From Styela clava (taxonomy: Eukaryota; Chordata; Ascidiacea; Stolidobranchia; Styelidae): a DNA stretch of 64,000 bases. The notes under the pieces are model-generated. The model was given only the letters and a program-made list of their open reading frames with translations, had not been told where the DNA came from and searched no databases. Positions 46,201-58,766 of this stretch are shown here, piece after piece. The DNA is taken from assembly GCF_964204865.1 (NCBI RefSeq), contig NC_135251.1, positions 22,754,001 to 22,818,000 of the forward strand, read 5' to 3'. The first letter of the stretch is position 1. Every line of letters starts with the position of its first letter. Made by a program: the position numbers and the translations under genes.

Positions 46201-47735
46201 AGATTTTCACAACACACAGAATACAGAACTTAACATTCTCCAGCATAGACTAGTATTTTAGTTACATTGAAAGGAGCGGATGAAGATTTAGGATTCGTGG
46301 CCTCCACGAAAGAGAAATTTTCACCAACATGCATTTCTGCTGATTTAAGAGATCATGGTATCTATGGTAGATTACAGAAGTGGGAGACATTTCTCAATTT
46401 GCTCCACCTGAAACATATGACCTCCTGATACCATTTCTTGAACACTTGGTTGGAAGTTTACTAAAGTTGAGATAGTCATTTGACCTCCGTGTCCATTTAT
46501 TTGAGCATTACCTTATTTTGTTGTGGCCTCAATTTCGAGTAAAGTCAACTAACAGCATGAATAACCCTAATTTCCCATCCTCTAACACTGAAATGTAGTA
46601 TACAATATTAAATTTCCTAATTAGAATAACTTTCACAGATATTGATCATAAAAGTTAAACTACTAACATGTTAATTTCTCATTTCAATCCATTTTTTTCA
46701 GAGTTCATATTCGTCGTGGAGACAAAATAAAATGGGAGGCAAAGAAACACGAAGTAGAAGAATATATGTTTTTTATAAAAAATTGGTTCGACGAACAAAA
46801 TATAGAACAAAGAACTGTATATGTAGCAACTGATGACGATGGAGTTCATCAGGAATTGAAAACGAAGTAAGAAATTTCATGATATGAACACTTTCTCGAC
46901 CACAGCTCTGATTGAGGCTGCAAAGAATAAAAGACGATATGGATTTTTAGCTCTAGATGTCTCAATAGTTTGTCCCGTATAACTAAGTTATGATATACAT
47001 ATATAATGAAATTTCTCGTCTATATTAATAAGATATCCTTCATACAAATTCATCACAACCCCAACTGACACTATGCAAAAAGGACTTAGTGCTCTTCAGG
47101 GAATAGTCAAGGACATATATCTACTTTCACAATGCGATTTTGTGGCATGCACCGGTTCTTCCAATGTAAGTAACTGGAATGATAATCAACTAATTTTTTC
47201 CTATTTTTTTTCACAAGAATAAAAATATACAGTTTCATTATAATTGTAACGTTTTCATAAAATAAATTCAATCATGGAAATAATGAATTTGCATTCAAAT
47301 TCAAATTGCCATGCATGAACTATTTGCTAATTTGATCATAAAAACATGTTGTCTTTTCCTATATATAACATCATGAAAATAGCAATGAAATAAATCTTAC
47401 TTCTGTTCATTATTTAGATATGCCACCTCGTTTACGAATTATTCAGCTTTCATCATCACGACGCATCTACCAGGTGGCAATCAATAGACCATATGTATTA
47501 TTTGAATGATGCAATATTTCCATACGTTGCAATATCTGAACATTCGGCGAGGAAAGATAGAAGTGAGATAAATTTTAGAAAGGGTGATATTATTAAAGTG
47601 ACTCATGGTTGTCCCACAGATGGGTTCATAAATAGCGAGAATACCAACAGTCGCGAAAAAGGAAGAGTTCCATTGTATAAACTAAGATCGAAGCCATCGA
47701 TTGATAGTTTTCCGATTCTCCATAGACCTTCATAG
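43203..47735 (+). CDS. FUT8-like: alpha-(1,6)-fucosyltransferase-like (GT23) with C-terminal SH3, seven exons
   Basis: Exons at 43203-43330, 43631-43739, 45206-45422, 45737-45962, 46702-46866, 47033-47165 and 47418-47735, all GT/AG and phase-compatible. The order matches FUT8: an N-terminal helical stem (exons 1-2), NPNNCNGTSVYVCNMVNGAGFGSE, the 'DPFAWWIAQF' block, then GVHIRRGDK and YVATDDDG, VKDIYLLSQCDFVACTGSSN, VYELFSF, and an SH3 domain (FPYVAISEHSAR...NFRKGDIIKV...GRVPLYKLR). The Arg pair of HIRRGDK and the TDD acids correspond to GDP-fucose-binding residues. The product should add core fucose to N-glycans in the Golgi. The exon with the membrane anchor was not found upstream. Sequence is diverged; SSN replaces the usual SSQ. 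A polyadenylation signal lies at 47926-47931. Confidence 0.9.
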
Positions 47736-49367
47736 TACCCCGTCGAAATAACGCAAAGTTAGTCCAGTTGAAGAAACAAAAATTCACAATATTGGAAAAT
47801 GTGTTTTGCAGTGGGAAGACGACTATTCTTTGTCTTGATTATTAAATTATTACGTATCCAACAAAATATCTATGCTTTTTATATTTTGAACTTGAATCAA
47901 ATATCTTTCTGTTTTAAATTTCAGAAATAAAATACTAATTTGATATTGACCATAAAAATACTGTTATACATATAAACGTCTGTATAGTAACTTTCCTCAA
48001 AAGGTAATGTTTTCTACAATAGGATGTAACGACCCATTACTGACTCTCCTGATTTTTCGTGTCGGCGTGAATCATAATGGAGCAAGTGCGCAATTTGTCA
48101 AGCGCTGGCTTCGCTGATTCTATGGGTGAGAGAGATTAGACAATATAGATCTACCAGTATTGTGCATTTCACTTCAAAACAGTAATTCAATTTATGCATT
48201 TACGAAAGCTAACTGCAGACTCGAAAACACTTGAAAATGAATATTTTTCATTGGTTACGAAACACTAAAAACCTTCTTTGATGTGTATCCCTCTACTTCA
48301 CTAAGCATTCTCCTCGTAATAATTGCTTTTTTCAGAAAATGAATATTTTGGAGAAACTTTTCACGTCAAATACTTGTTGTAATTTAGTAATCCAAGCAGT
48401 GATTGCGCCAAAAAATGAGCAATTGCTAACTGCAATAGACCATAATTCTCCAATAAAACAACTTTAAAAAGACTTCAAATATTTAAAAATTCATGAGGTA
48501 TTAAGATTTCTGCCGACGATATCCTGAAATCGGTAGTTTCCTGCTAATCTAACTCGACTGACCGCGAAGTGACAATATAGTTCCTCATTAAGTAAATTTG
48601 CCAAACATGCACTCAGAACGTATAATAATGTATTAAGTAAAGATTCATGACATATGGAATTAGGCATCAATCTGTAATCAATACGTATGTGGAATGACAT
48701 ACTATGAGCATAACTTTACAACGCCAAAGCATAATTACTTTGCAAAGCCATCTTCAAATTCAACAAAAAATTATTGGTAGTTAAATAAATCCTAAAATGC
48801 AGTGCGTACAAATATGAGGTAGTTTCAATATGATAAAATCATCATTATCACTATTAGCATCATCAAACAAAATTCACTAACTTGTACGGCTTTGAAATTC
48901 GAAATAAATTTATCTTAAATAAAAACTTATGATGTCGCAGATTACGTTACTGACGGAAAAGGTATGGTAATGCGTACAACTCAGAAATGAAATAATCTTT
49001 ACTAATGATGAGAGACGCGAACCGCAAAAGTTTTAACATAAATATTTACTTTATTCGTCGTTTTGACGAACGTAAAACGCTTGACTTTATTGTCACGTAA
49101 TTCATGTCTGACAAATATGGTAATAGTTGAATGTGATCTGCGTAGTTTATCGTCCTGGAATCAGAACATGATTTAATTTAATTGATATTAAGTTTTATTT
49201 ACTTCAGACATATGTTTTTGTTTGTGAAATTTTTTCAAGTACCGGGTGGCCGCCATTCTTGTATAGATTTCGAACATGATATCCGGATGTTGTTCCTAAT
49301 CGAACGATGAATCGAAAATTGGCCCCTTGAAAAATGTTGCAATATTCATCATGAATATGGGAACGCA
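47736..49367. other. FUT8-like 3' region and intergenic gap
   Basis: The FUT8-like 3' UTR probably ends after AATAAA at 47926-47931. The rest separates two convergent genes, FUT8-like (+) and rolling stone-like copy B (-). No further gene or clear transposon end was seen; the frame at 48491-48700 has no support. Confidence 0.5.
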
Positions 49368-50737
49368 TCACGATGAAAAGGCAACATTGTCATGCCCCGT
49401 ATTGAATGTAGCTGGTTGATCGGACATTCTCTGCTTCTTTCCAAGTGTGCAGCGATAAATCAACATTTTCAGATGATAAAATGCAAATGTGATTGTGTGC
49501 AATATGATAGGCACCACAAATACATTCATAAGAAGAACTCCTGCCACTATACCGGGGGAGTTGACAAAATCGAGAAATCCGTATATTTGGGAGTTTATTC
49601 CGGCAAAGTGTACGATAACTGTGTTGATTGCGTAGAACAATGCGAACAAGGTACTGTAAACAAACTGTATCCAACGTGTGGGAATAGAGACTACAAAAAT
49701 ATCTATCAGAAGCATTATCCCTTGCACACTATGTTTATGTTGGCCGATAGGCATTCTCAGTGTTTCTGCTGGGACATCCGGTGCTAGAAGTGCCCAGTAC
49801 AGAACTGTGACGAAAATAACAAAATCAATTGCTTGTACCTGAAAGAACCAAGTAACTTTGTGGAAGAATCTCAGTCCACCTGAAAAAAAAAACCAAAAGA
49901 CGATCATACTAAGGCTCGATATACAACGTTGCAAGCTGTGATTGACTAAATACTTTAATTCACGGGACTTTTCAATAACGAAAGATAGAGATAAAGAGAG
50001 AACTTTAGGACGTGCCATCGCCTGACTAATTATAAAACAATCAGACTTTAAATTTACTTCAAATTAGTACTGTTTTAAAAAATAGTACTTTCTGATGGAA
50101 CACGCATATACTACAGAATAAATTCATTTAAGATTGAATAGTGATATATTACTAAGTCAGCTATACTACAAACATTTTGTATCAGTACCTGGATTTTCTG
50201 TTTTATGTGACCTGCCGGTATTTGGTGCTTCTTGATTTTCGACTTCATGGTCGTTTCGCGCAATTAGTCCATATAATGCAGTGATAAACGCGCATAAGTA
50301 ATAAATGCCGGTAAAGAAAAAACTCCAATTACTTGCAGTGTAAGCAATGTCTTCTTTTGCAAACACCCAGCTTGCTATTAACCAGCCCCAGTGATAGAGC
50401 AGGGTGAAAGCACGATACAAAACAAAATATAATTTCTTCTTTGACCACTTAAAGGACGAAAATAATTCATGTTCAAAATATCCATGCATAAATTTACTTT
50501 AAAAACTTATAAATGTAATTCTTAAATAACAAAAAGTACTGTCTTTGATACCAAACGTCATTAGCAATAAATTATGCCATGGTCAGTAGTATAAGTTCAG
50601 CCCAGAGGCATAGGCCATAGCAACAATATATGTATATACTTGAAATAACTTACTTGAAATTCGTAAAAATTGTTTTCGTTCGCGCTTACGAATCGCAGAT
50701 GCTTTGATTGAAACTCGTATCCACAGCTTGTAGCCAT
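49368..50737 (-). CDS. protein rolling stone-like, copy B
   Basis: Three minus-strand exons. Exon 1 (50737-50654) encodes MATSCGYEFQSKHLRF...NNFYEFQ. Exon 2 (50447-50189) encodes WSKKKLYFVLYRAFTLLYHW...ASNWSFFFTGIYYLCAFITA and a hydrophilic linker ending ENPG. Exon 3 (49879-49368) encodes GLRFFHKVTWFFQVQ, GQHKHSVQGIMLLIDIFVVS, VIVHFAGINSQIYGFLDF and HTITFAFYHLK. Phases agree: the exon 2/3 split codon is G|GT. The protein is about 284 residues with roughly seven membrane helices and a basic C-terminal region after the last helix. All exons are open, so this copy looks functional. Family knowledge links rolling stone to myoblast fusion in flies; the molecular activity is not known to me. Exon 1 has the same 28 codons as copy A, marking a recent duplication. 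Confidence 0.88.
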
Positions 50738-53597
50738 TTTAAAATGTAGAAAAATGCAAATTCCTGATTATATTTATTTTATTTGTTCTAAATATAAAAT
50801 TTCTAGTTTTATAAGGTTTTAATATCGCACTGCCCTACTAGAAACTCTGTAGCATATTCTTTAGCGCAAGGCAGATCCATAAGCTTGCTTATTTCAAGCG
50901 TTTGGTTTTCATTTTCTAACCTAACACTGTAAAATTGACATACATTCTATTATTGTGATCAACCATGTTTGTTTATGCCATATTGCATATTATGCAATAC
51001 TCCTGTACACGTGATTTGTAGTTTTCTCTTCTTTATCATATAATCACTCTACTTAGCTATAACTTAGTTGCAACGCTTAATTTTCTATGACATTTACTGA
51101 ATTAAAATATTGTTGTTTTTGATTTCAAATCCATTGGAACGACTTGTCGACGAAACGCTTAACCTAAAGTTCTAAACTACGTAATCTCGATGAAGCTTCC
51201 AACTTTTTCTGCCTGTTTCAAATTATCTAAAATTTTATTTCGATTGTGTATTCAAAAACTCTCTTAGTCTCTCACTTCATTATGAAACTAGATTGTTTCG
51301 ATGTTTCCTAAAGAAGTTAGTATTATTACCGTGACTCAGTTGTGACTAAAAAGTGATTAGTCTTTACGTTCACTATGATCGGACATGGACTCATAGTATA
51401 AAAATATAGTACACATACGCCAGAACACGTTTTACAATCAATTCCTCGAATATTACAGTAGGTATATGCAAACATGCAAGAATTTGAAGTAATATATACG
51501 CTTGCGGTCTCACTAAGTCTTTTTTCTCTAATACAGTCACGATGACTTTGGTCAAACGTGAACGCAATTTCAGACATAAAAAGTATTTTACAAGCGAATC
51601 AGTTGGCTCTTATATCGGCAAAACGTCACTCGTATCCAAAACGTTTTGAAAGTATACGACGTCGGACAACTTCCTGAATAAACATATCGAAATTAGTGAA
51701 ATGACAGAGCATCTTGATTCTGTTGATTAAATCGAGAGTAGTTAAAAAATCTAGGTATGACGCAACAATAATCAATTCTCTAATGAAGTCTGCGTGCAAT
51801 GCTTCAATGCCACGCCATGATCTGTATCATGATGATCATGTCGTGAATAAGACTTTTTATATCCCACTTTGTAGCTCGTTAATTATTATCGTGCAATGTA
51901 TTCATGAGCTACTAATTTGAAACCTTCATGTCTAGATCGCTTCAAGATATTAAATATATATATTAATACTGATTGCTGTTTTTATTCCAAATCATTTTTT
52001 AGAAAGCAGCTCATTAATGTGTAATAGTCAGTACCGGATTTATCATTAGGGAAGGTAGGCTGGAGCCTATGAGCCTCGTCGTGCAGTTTCGAACTATTAT
52101 GTTTTTAAATCAATTTAGCATACTTGCACTCCAATCGCCTTGGATGGTTAGCTTTCGTATCACGTAATTCATTTATGACATCATAGTATATTTCTAACAA
52201 ACCCTGAAAATATATTTTGACATCATAATGAATTATTATTATGTCATTGTTGCTGATGTCTCCTCCTAAGTTTTGATTTTTTCAATGTTAACTAATGAGT
52301 TCTGAGCTCTGTATCTCGAATGTCGAAGGCTTGTATAGAATACCACATTTAAATTACCCCTCATTACTCCAAATTAGGCCGCAAGGTCTTTCAAAAATTT
52401 TTATTCAACTATTTTTCAAGATAAGGCTAAGCTTGTTACCTCTGGGCATATTTTGGCTATTATTATAACAATGCAATGAAGTGTTATATATATGGCATAA
52501 AATATGTTTACTTTACGGCGCAATCGGAATATGAGAATAGCTATCCATAGATGGCGGTAAAGATAGATTACTGGAAACAAATCAATTTACTTCGGTCAGT
52601 GTTCATCTTCCAGCTCATGTATTATAAAACAGCACCGTGAGATAAGGCCCATGCTATGCCTACCAGTAAGTGCAGGAGATTTTGTCAAGAGAATTTTGTC
52701 ACCATCTCATAGGAATTGAGTTGGGTTTTTAGTGGCTCGGAACGCGTCATGGAAAGTCGTATTTCTTAACTGTGCACGCCGATATTTGTTCGGTAAATGC
52801 ATACTTCACTTGTTCTAATCACTAATACGTCCACGCCAAATTCAAAAAGAATATCAAATGTGCTTCCAATTGGCGTCCAAATTGCGAAGTGCAAACTCTT
52901 TCCCATTAACAAAATGTTGCATCGGTGTGTGCATTTTACAACTATTACAGTGTTTTCCGAACTTTCGAAACTTGTTCCCCCAAGATGTTTTATGACGTAA
53001 TATTTGGTTGTGAACTCCCAATCATTTACAGTCAGTGTGCCGATTTTATGCCTAGAGTTTTTTTAAGAACCTTTTGTTACATATATATATATGTGAAATT
53101 CACAACCTAATAGCTGTTTTCGTGAACACAGAAAATTCTTCACTATAATTCCTTATATCAGGGAATCTCAGGTCTCAGTATCTCTTAGCATTTTAGTGCT
53201 CATTCGTACATTCCCTCTGAAAACAATCACCCTAATTTCTGTGTCAGTACGCCAGGGTTTGAGCAAATTTCCTTAAAAAATAGTACAATGCAACAAATAG
53301 AGTGATCGTGTACTGTTCCCGCACTTTGGTCTGTTCGCAAATTTAGCAAATTCATTGTTGGTATTCAAGAACTGAATAACCCCAGATATATGCACTAGAT
53401 CGGACATATAAGATACATATATATATAAAGATAAGAATCAATGTGATTCTATCTTCAATTTTTTCCCCCTTCTGTTAAAAAAATCCTATAAAAATTGATC
53501 AAACCACTTAATTTGCTACTTTTTATTCTGTGGTGTAATATCTAGAAACTTTTAAAAAAACCTACTAAATATTTACATCTATGTATTCACACACAAT
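50738..53597. other. long intergenic stretch, no gene recognised
   Basis: AT-rich. The sequence from about 52030 (CAGTACCGGATTTATCATTA) looks like one end of a hAT-type repeat without a visible partner. The open frames at 51326-51577, 51714-51920 and 52797-53110 have no family resemblance or splice support. Confidence 0.4.
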
Positions 53598-54331
53598 CTA
53601 ATCTTGTATATTAGATTGAACGCATCCTGCAAATTTTAGTGGTACTTTGTCCCATCCTCCTCCTATTTCAACCAGTTTATTATGTACCAACAAAATATCT
53701 TCTGCCGTGGGCTGTGGAGTTTTTGTATAAACCCATATATATCGCTGACCTGAACATTAAAGAATAATTGCATACACTAGGCAAATAGAAATTTCCATTT
53801 ACGCCAACCTTTTTTCTTCCAAATTAGTAATTTGTCAAATAGTATTTTAGTATAGTAGTGAATATTAAATTAATATCTGTTGTGGGTATAGGTACGAATT
53901 TGCATCTTGTAAAAAAGAATTTTCATTGAAATTACTTTTGAATAAATCGTATACTTTTAAGTTACAAAAGTTCCATTTTCACTATTGCTGCTAAAATATC
54001 AGTGAGGATTCTGAGTTTCAAGTCAAAAAATAATTCACAAATTAATCTTAATCGATTCACCCTCTTAGTTGTTACTTTAGACGAGTTAATATCAATTAAG
54101 ACATCCAATCTATTTTTCACCAGCAAGGCATACTTGCATAAGACATTTAACATTTTACTATATTGTGCCTCGAATTATTTGGCTTTACTGAAAGGACTCA
54201 GCTCAAGCCTAGTCAACTTAAATATCCTCAAATACTTGTAAACTTACCGTCTTTTCCACATTGGAGCCACATTACGTAATTCTCGTAATTTGACACGTGA
54301 TCTACTTCAGTACGATACCAGCTATCAATCT
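53598..54331 (-). CDS. unrecognised gene, last two exons
   Basis: Exon 54331-54248 (84 nt, phase 1 at both ends) reads IDSWYRTEVDHVSNYENYVM followed by WLQCGKDG. The terminal exon 53749-53598 reads QRYIWVYTKTPQPTAEDILL, VHNKLVEIGGGWDKVPLKFA, GCVQSNIQD and then TAG. Splice sites are canonical (TTTTCAG, GTAAGTT, GTTCAG) and the split G|GT codon joins in frame. The YIWVYTK...GGWDKVPL rhythm is vaguely like MABP-type beta modules, but I do not claim membership. The symmetric 1-1 exon fits an extracellular shuffled module. Upstream exons were not identified. A decayed paralogue of the terminal exon and adjoining intron lies at about 61230-61560. Confidence 0.6.
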
Positions 54332-55059
54332 CTGAAAAATATATTTTTGGACACTTTAGTGGACCTATGGATCGTTTCAATATTTTATTGTTGTTCTTTG
54401 ACACTTTTTGGACACCTAGTGGAAAATCTAAAAAGTCGCTTTTCTCTTTGATTACTGGACCAATTGCTTTGAAATTTTTATTGGTTAAAGATGATTTTTT
54501 TTTCCAGAAGGCTATTACTTTTATTTATTTCAAATATTTCTGTTAGCTCTGTGAAATTTGTTTTTGTTTGCTGTGACACCGAACGTTCTGCGGACGCCTA
54601 TGCTGGCACTCCTCTTCATGTTCTTTTGATCACGTGCCATCGAACGTCGGTGGTTTGTAACGGAATCCTCGCTTCGCTAAGATTTGAGGAATGGTGAATA
54701 GCGAATAGGGCCGTACGTGGTGTTATATGGAACTTTCCCCGACATCAAAACATCCGTATTTTCAACCAATCACAAGCGAGCAGATGTAAACAAACATTCT
54801 CCGCTGAAAAGTCGCTCAGACAACTTTGGACGCGTTCTGCACAGGTTGCTGGCGGTTTAGGCAGATCTTTCCCTTTTTTTCTTCACAGGGCTGCAAGAAT
54901 TAGAAAGCTGTAATACGGTATGTTACTTGTTGTAAATCACGTTCACGAAATCTATATATATATATACTATACTAAAAGGCTATACCCGTTGCAGGCACCT
55001 TACAGGTACGGTACTCTACAGGTCGCAACTGCTATTTCGAACCAAAAAATAGTAGACAG

Positions 55060-55335
55060 CAGTGTTCCCTCTAAGGTGTGCGCGTGTGCGCGCGCACACA
55101 GCTTTCAGAGGGTGCGCACACGAATAGATTTACTGCGCACAAACCTATTTCGATGTAATGTAACAATGTGCTCGGTTGGCAGGTTGAGAAAGTTTGTTGT
55201 TGGCCCACTTATTACCCGGTTAGAACGCCGAAATTTCTTCATTGGTTTTTGCACAAATATCAGTCATTTCCAAAAAAGTGCGCACACACTAAAATTTCTG
55301 CGCACACATACTACAAAAAATTAGAGGGAACATTG
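55060..55335. mobile_element. hAT MITE (276 bp) with perfect 8-bp target duplication
   Basis: It begins CAGTGTTCCCTCTAA and ends with the inverse TTAGAGGGAACATTG. GTAGACAG flanks both sides exactly (55052-55059 and 55336-55343). The subterminal regions are rich in TGCGCACAC and its complement. There is no coding capacity. It inserted about 130 bp upstream of the THAP-like gene. Confidence 0.95.
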
Positions 55336-55468
55336 GTAGACAGTCATGCTGATGCAATCAAGGGTACCTGTAGCCTACCGCATGTCAGTACGGAAGAATT
55401 TGTCTTCGATACGATGTTGTATTTTTATTAAACAGAATCTATTAGTGAATTATTTTGGTGGACTAACT

Positions 55469-56971
55469 ATGTGTAAACGCTGCGCATATGGTATTTGCCG
55501 GTCTGAAAACCTGTACGGTCCCCCTGCCGTTCAAATGGAGTAAGATTTGTGCCTTTTTCCGAAGCCACATATTGACTGTCAAGAAGGAATGAGGTGGATA
55601 AAGGAATGCAATGCAACAGGCCTCACAGTATATTCAATCTAGGAAAAATCACCAGAAATACCTTCGTGTGTACCAAGGTAGGCCAACATAAATATTGTTT
55701 TCGATACCTATGATATATTCAATATGTTAATTCTTATATGAAATAAAATTTCATACAAGCAATGCGTTCCATCATGCAATTTCATGGAGGCGATGGACCA
55801 ACTGATGAATACCCTGACCCTATATCAGATTCTTGTCGCCCAACAGAAAAGCACCAGAGGTAAGGATTACTTATACCATAATTTAACTTTGGATCATAAA
55901 TTAACAGGATCTGTCACCAGACACTTCATTTGCTACAGAGACATGCGAATCTGACGAAAGTGAGAAAGGATTGTCAGGGATCCAACCAGATCTGCCCCCA
56001 GACTCTTTAGTTGGAAATACCTCAAGTGCCGCTGATGAAAAAGACAGCGCTTTGTCAGACAGCAGAAAAATGTAAGCAAGCATCATCATCATTTTATTTT
56101 GGTTCTCTGGCATAAAACAACACAAAAAGTCAACATACAAACAAAATGCAGAGAAAAGTGGAAGTCGAGCATAACTTAAAATAGATTTCAAAAAGTACGC
56201 GACTACCTACCAGAAAAAGAAATAATAATAATAAAAGGGCACGAAAGAATTAACAAGATTCAGAATCGAAACTGCAACTGCAAAGTCACAGCAAGCTGCT
56301 CCTGATTCCAGATGTTGGCCCTGCACTTGTAGTAACTGTGGTGTGTGATAAATATCCTTATTTTGTTAGGTTGTTTTGCATTTATCACTGTCATATAAAT
56401 CACAACTTGTTCATAATCACCTGATAACTTTAGAACCGAACCAAGTGGTGGGTGTTTGCCCATCTGACTATATAACAATGAGGTAGTGCCCAGTGAGAGC
56501 AATTCTTCCATATTATCAGGAGATGAAACCAGGCAGCTTTAATAAAATAACTCAAGACGCTCCATTGCTTTTGTTTGTTGTGCCCAAAAGCATATATCTG
56601 GTGTGTATTTTTATCCTATACAGCACAATATCTGCAAAATTGTATAATTTGTAGTAATTTTCTTGGATTTACTTGCTTTTTCCTTCATCATATATATTTA
56701 ATAATCTGTTATATTCTATTTCTACACTGAATGAGTAAACTATATTGTAAAACCTATCAGATACCCGACTGTTTTTGGTTTAACCGGCATGATTGAAACT
56801 CTGGCTCAATCTAACTTCGTGGGATTAGCACCAACTACAGACGACAAAACTGTAGGATCTATTTTGTTCCCTCCATATAGGTTGTTACCTGTTACCAATG
56901 CTGGGGAAGGCTTGTACATGCTTAGCTCAGCGGAAAATCTTTTATTACCCTCAATTTCACCTGATAGATAG
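55469..56971 (+). pseudogene. THAP-domain gene, broken 5' part with open 3' exons
   Basis: From ATG 55469 the sequence encodes MCKRCAYGICRSENLYGPPA, then, after frame changes, GVRFVPF, PKPHIDCQEGMRWIKEC and KITRNTFVCTK up to a donor at 55677. The second exon (from about 55760 to 55859) contains FHGGDGPTDEYPDPI. This is the C2CH THAP-like DNA-binding module (CxxG.C...PFPKP...RWI..C...T.VC.K.F.GG.GPT.EYPDPI). At least three single-base shifts, one in a run of five T, break the finger. Exons at about 55920-56071 (ETCESDESEKGLSG, acidic and Ser-rich) and 56762-56971 (YPTVFGLTGMIETL...SISPDR, stop) are open and phase-compatible. THAP domains are shared with P-element transposases, so it could be host- or transposon-derived. 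Confidence 0.65.
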
Positions 56972-58766
56972 TCTTGGTTAGTCCATTCAAACCATGTTTA
57001 TCACTATAACATTGGTCTTGTAATTTTATCTGGTATGTAATAGATCATAATACCTCAATAAACCTGTTGAATCTAATCTTTCAATAGTATATTTGCACCC
57101 ATCTTACTGAGCTAATAAATCTGTGTTTCTATGATACGACATAAACTTAAGTGGCCTCACCGTGCCTAGCATGTACAAATTGCATCAGAGACTTGGTGAC
57201 TATCCAGCGATACCACTATTCGAGGATGATGTGGTGGCAGAGACTCCTAAACTTATCTATAGCACTTGGCTTTGAAATCTAGCGTTGAACCAAGATTGAC
57301 GATTGAACCATCATGAATGTATCTGAAAAAAAATATTCACCTGTTCAAAATTACAGATTTCTGTAGTTTGTGCAATGTTTCCAAGAATGTATTTAAAAGA
57401 CTTTTTAAACTGCCCCTGCATTCATTTGTTTCTATACTAAACCCACCAATTCAGCCCTAACTTGGACGCTATCTATCAGTCTATGAACTATGGGATATTG
57501 TACCGGTAGTCACGCAGGTCTCCCAGTCCTATTACCACCCTCTGACATTCTTCAAACATATAAGTTTAAATATTACCTTTCAATGAAATGTATTGTATCC
57601 TTCTCCTGCTGGGGGAAAGAAAAGTTCTTGGAGAACCAAGTCATAGAAAAGTCATCTCTGAGTGATTTCATTTTTGTATGGTAAATAAGCTTTTAGAACT
57701 AAGTTAGGTACTGGATAGTGCCATGATTGCCATCAGGTAACTAAGTTAACTATCTACTAAGTTAGGTACGTTAACGGCAATGTGAAGACGGAATAACGTT
57801 AATAATAGATCACTTGACAATATGTTATAGCGTTAGAAGCACGAAAATACCGCCATCACCAGTGAAATGCCATTCGAAGGCCTTAAAACGAGCAACGCAC
57901 CACTCTATCGCCCTACACAAGCCTGAATATTTGCAATGTTTGTCTGAGCGACCAAAATCAAAACAATAAAGGTCAAAGGTCGGGGAAAGGTCCATTGCAG
58001 TAGTGACTCGGATCGTTGGTATTACTACAGTTGTGAGTCGGACCATCTTGCAATTTCAGTTCACGCTGTCACAAGACAGGAACTGCTGAAGATAGGGCAG
58101 TTCCGGTACCGTAACACAGCGCAGTGACACTGAACTAACTCGTATATGTCTGGTAAAAGCGGGGCTTGTATTTTAAATTTTGTTCCAATAATGAAGAAGG
58201 GAATGAAACGGATTACTTAGTATTTCAATTCATGTTGCAATTGAATGGAGAAGAATAGATCATTGCCTGGTGAGTAGTCTGTGTAGTCGAATTATCCATC
58301 GGCCCTAAACGTTTATGACAGTCACTGTACCGAAATTTGTACCCCGATTCAGGTGGTGTTAAGTTGACGCATGTTATTTTGTAACGTTTTATGTGAAATG
58401 TTCGACTGTGGTTCGGTACCTGATCCGGTAATACGGTACATAATTGACTTATATTACGAGATATTTTAATTGATGTTTTAATATAATCGAGAATAATGGA
58501 TCATTGTCACAGGACCTAAAATATCTATGACAGTCCCTGTACCGTCACAGTACCCCGATACAGGTACTGGTAAATCACCGCATACGATTTTTTGGGGAAT
58601 TGTTCTGCGTGTCCATATATTTGAGCATTACTCTCTTGTTATTGATATTTTACTATAATTCAGTATTACAATGAATCGATTCAATTATGTGTCATATTTC
58701 TATGACTATATGGTTAGATAGAGTGCTCCAAACTACTATTCCTCTCTCTATGCTTAATTGTAAGTG
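56972..58766. other. intergenic, with a hAT right-end-like fragment
   Basis: At about 57960-58000 the sequence AGGTCGGGGAAAGGTCCATT matches the right-end region of the hAT at 30406-31520; its preceding few hundred bases may be the same remnant. Several GGTACCG/CGGTAC motifs occur near 58100, 58417 and 58560. The minus-strand frame at 57825-58046 is transposon-derived rather than a gene. Confidence 0.4.

Noticed and set aside
49392..49787. 131-codon plus-strand frame
   Set aside because: It is antisense to exon 3 of rolling stone-like copy B; the same shadow appears at 33612-33824 over copy A.
57825..58046. 73-codon minus-strand frame with AMDLSPT
   Set aside because: The matching segment also occurs in the hAT right-end region near 31500, so it is transposon sequence.
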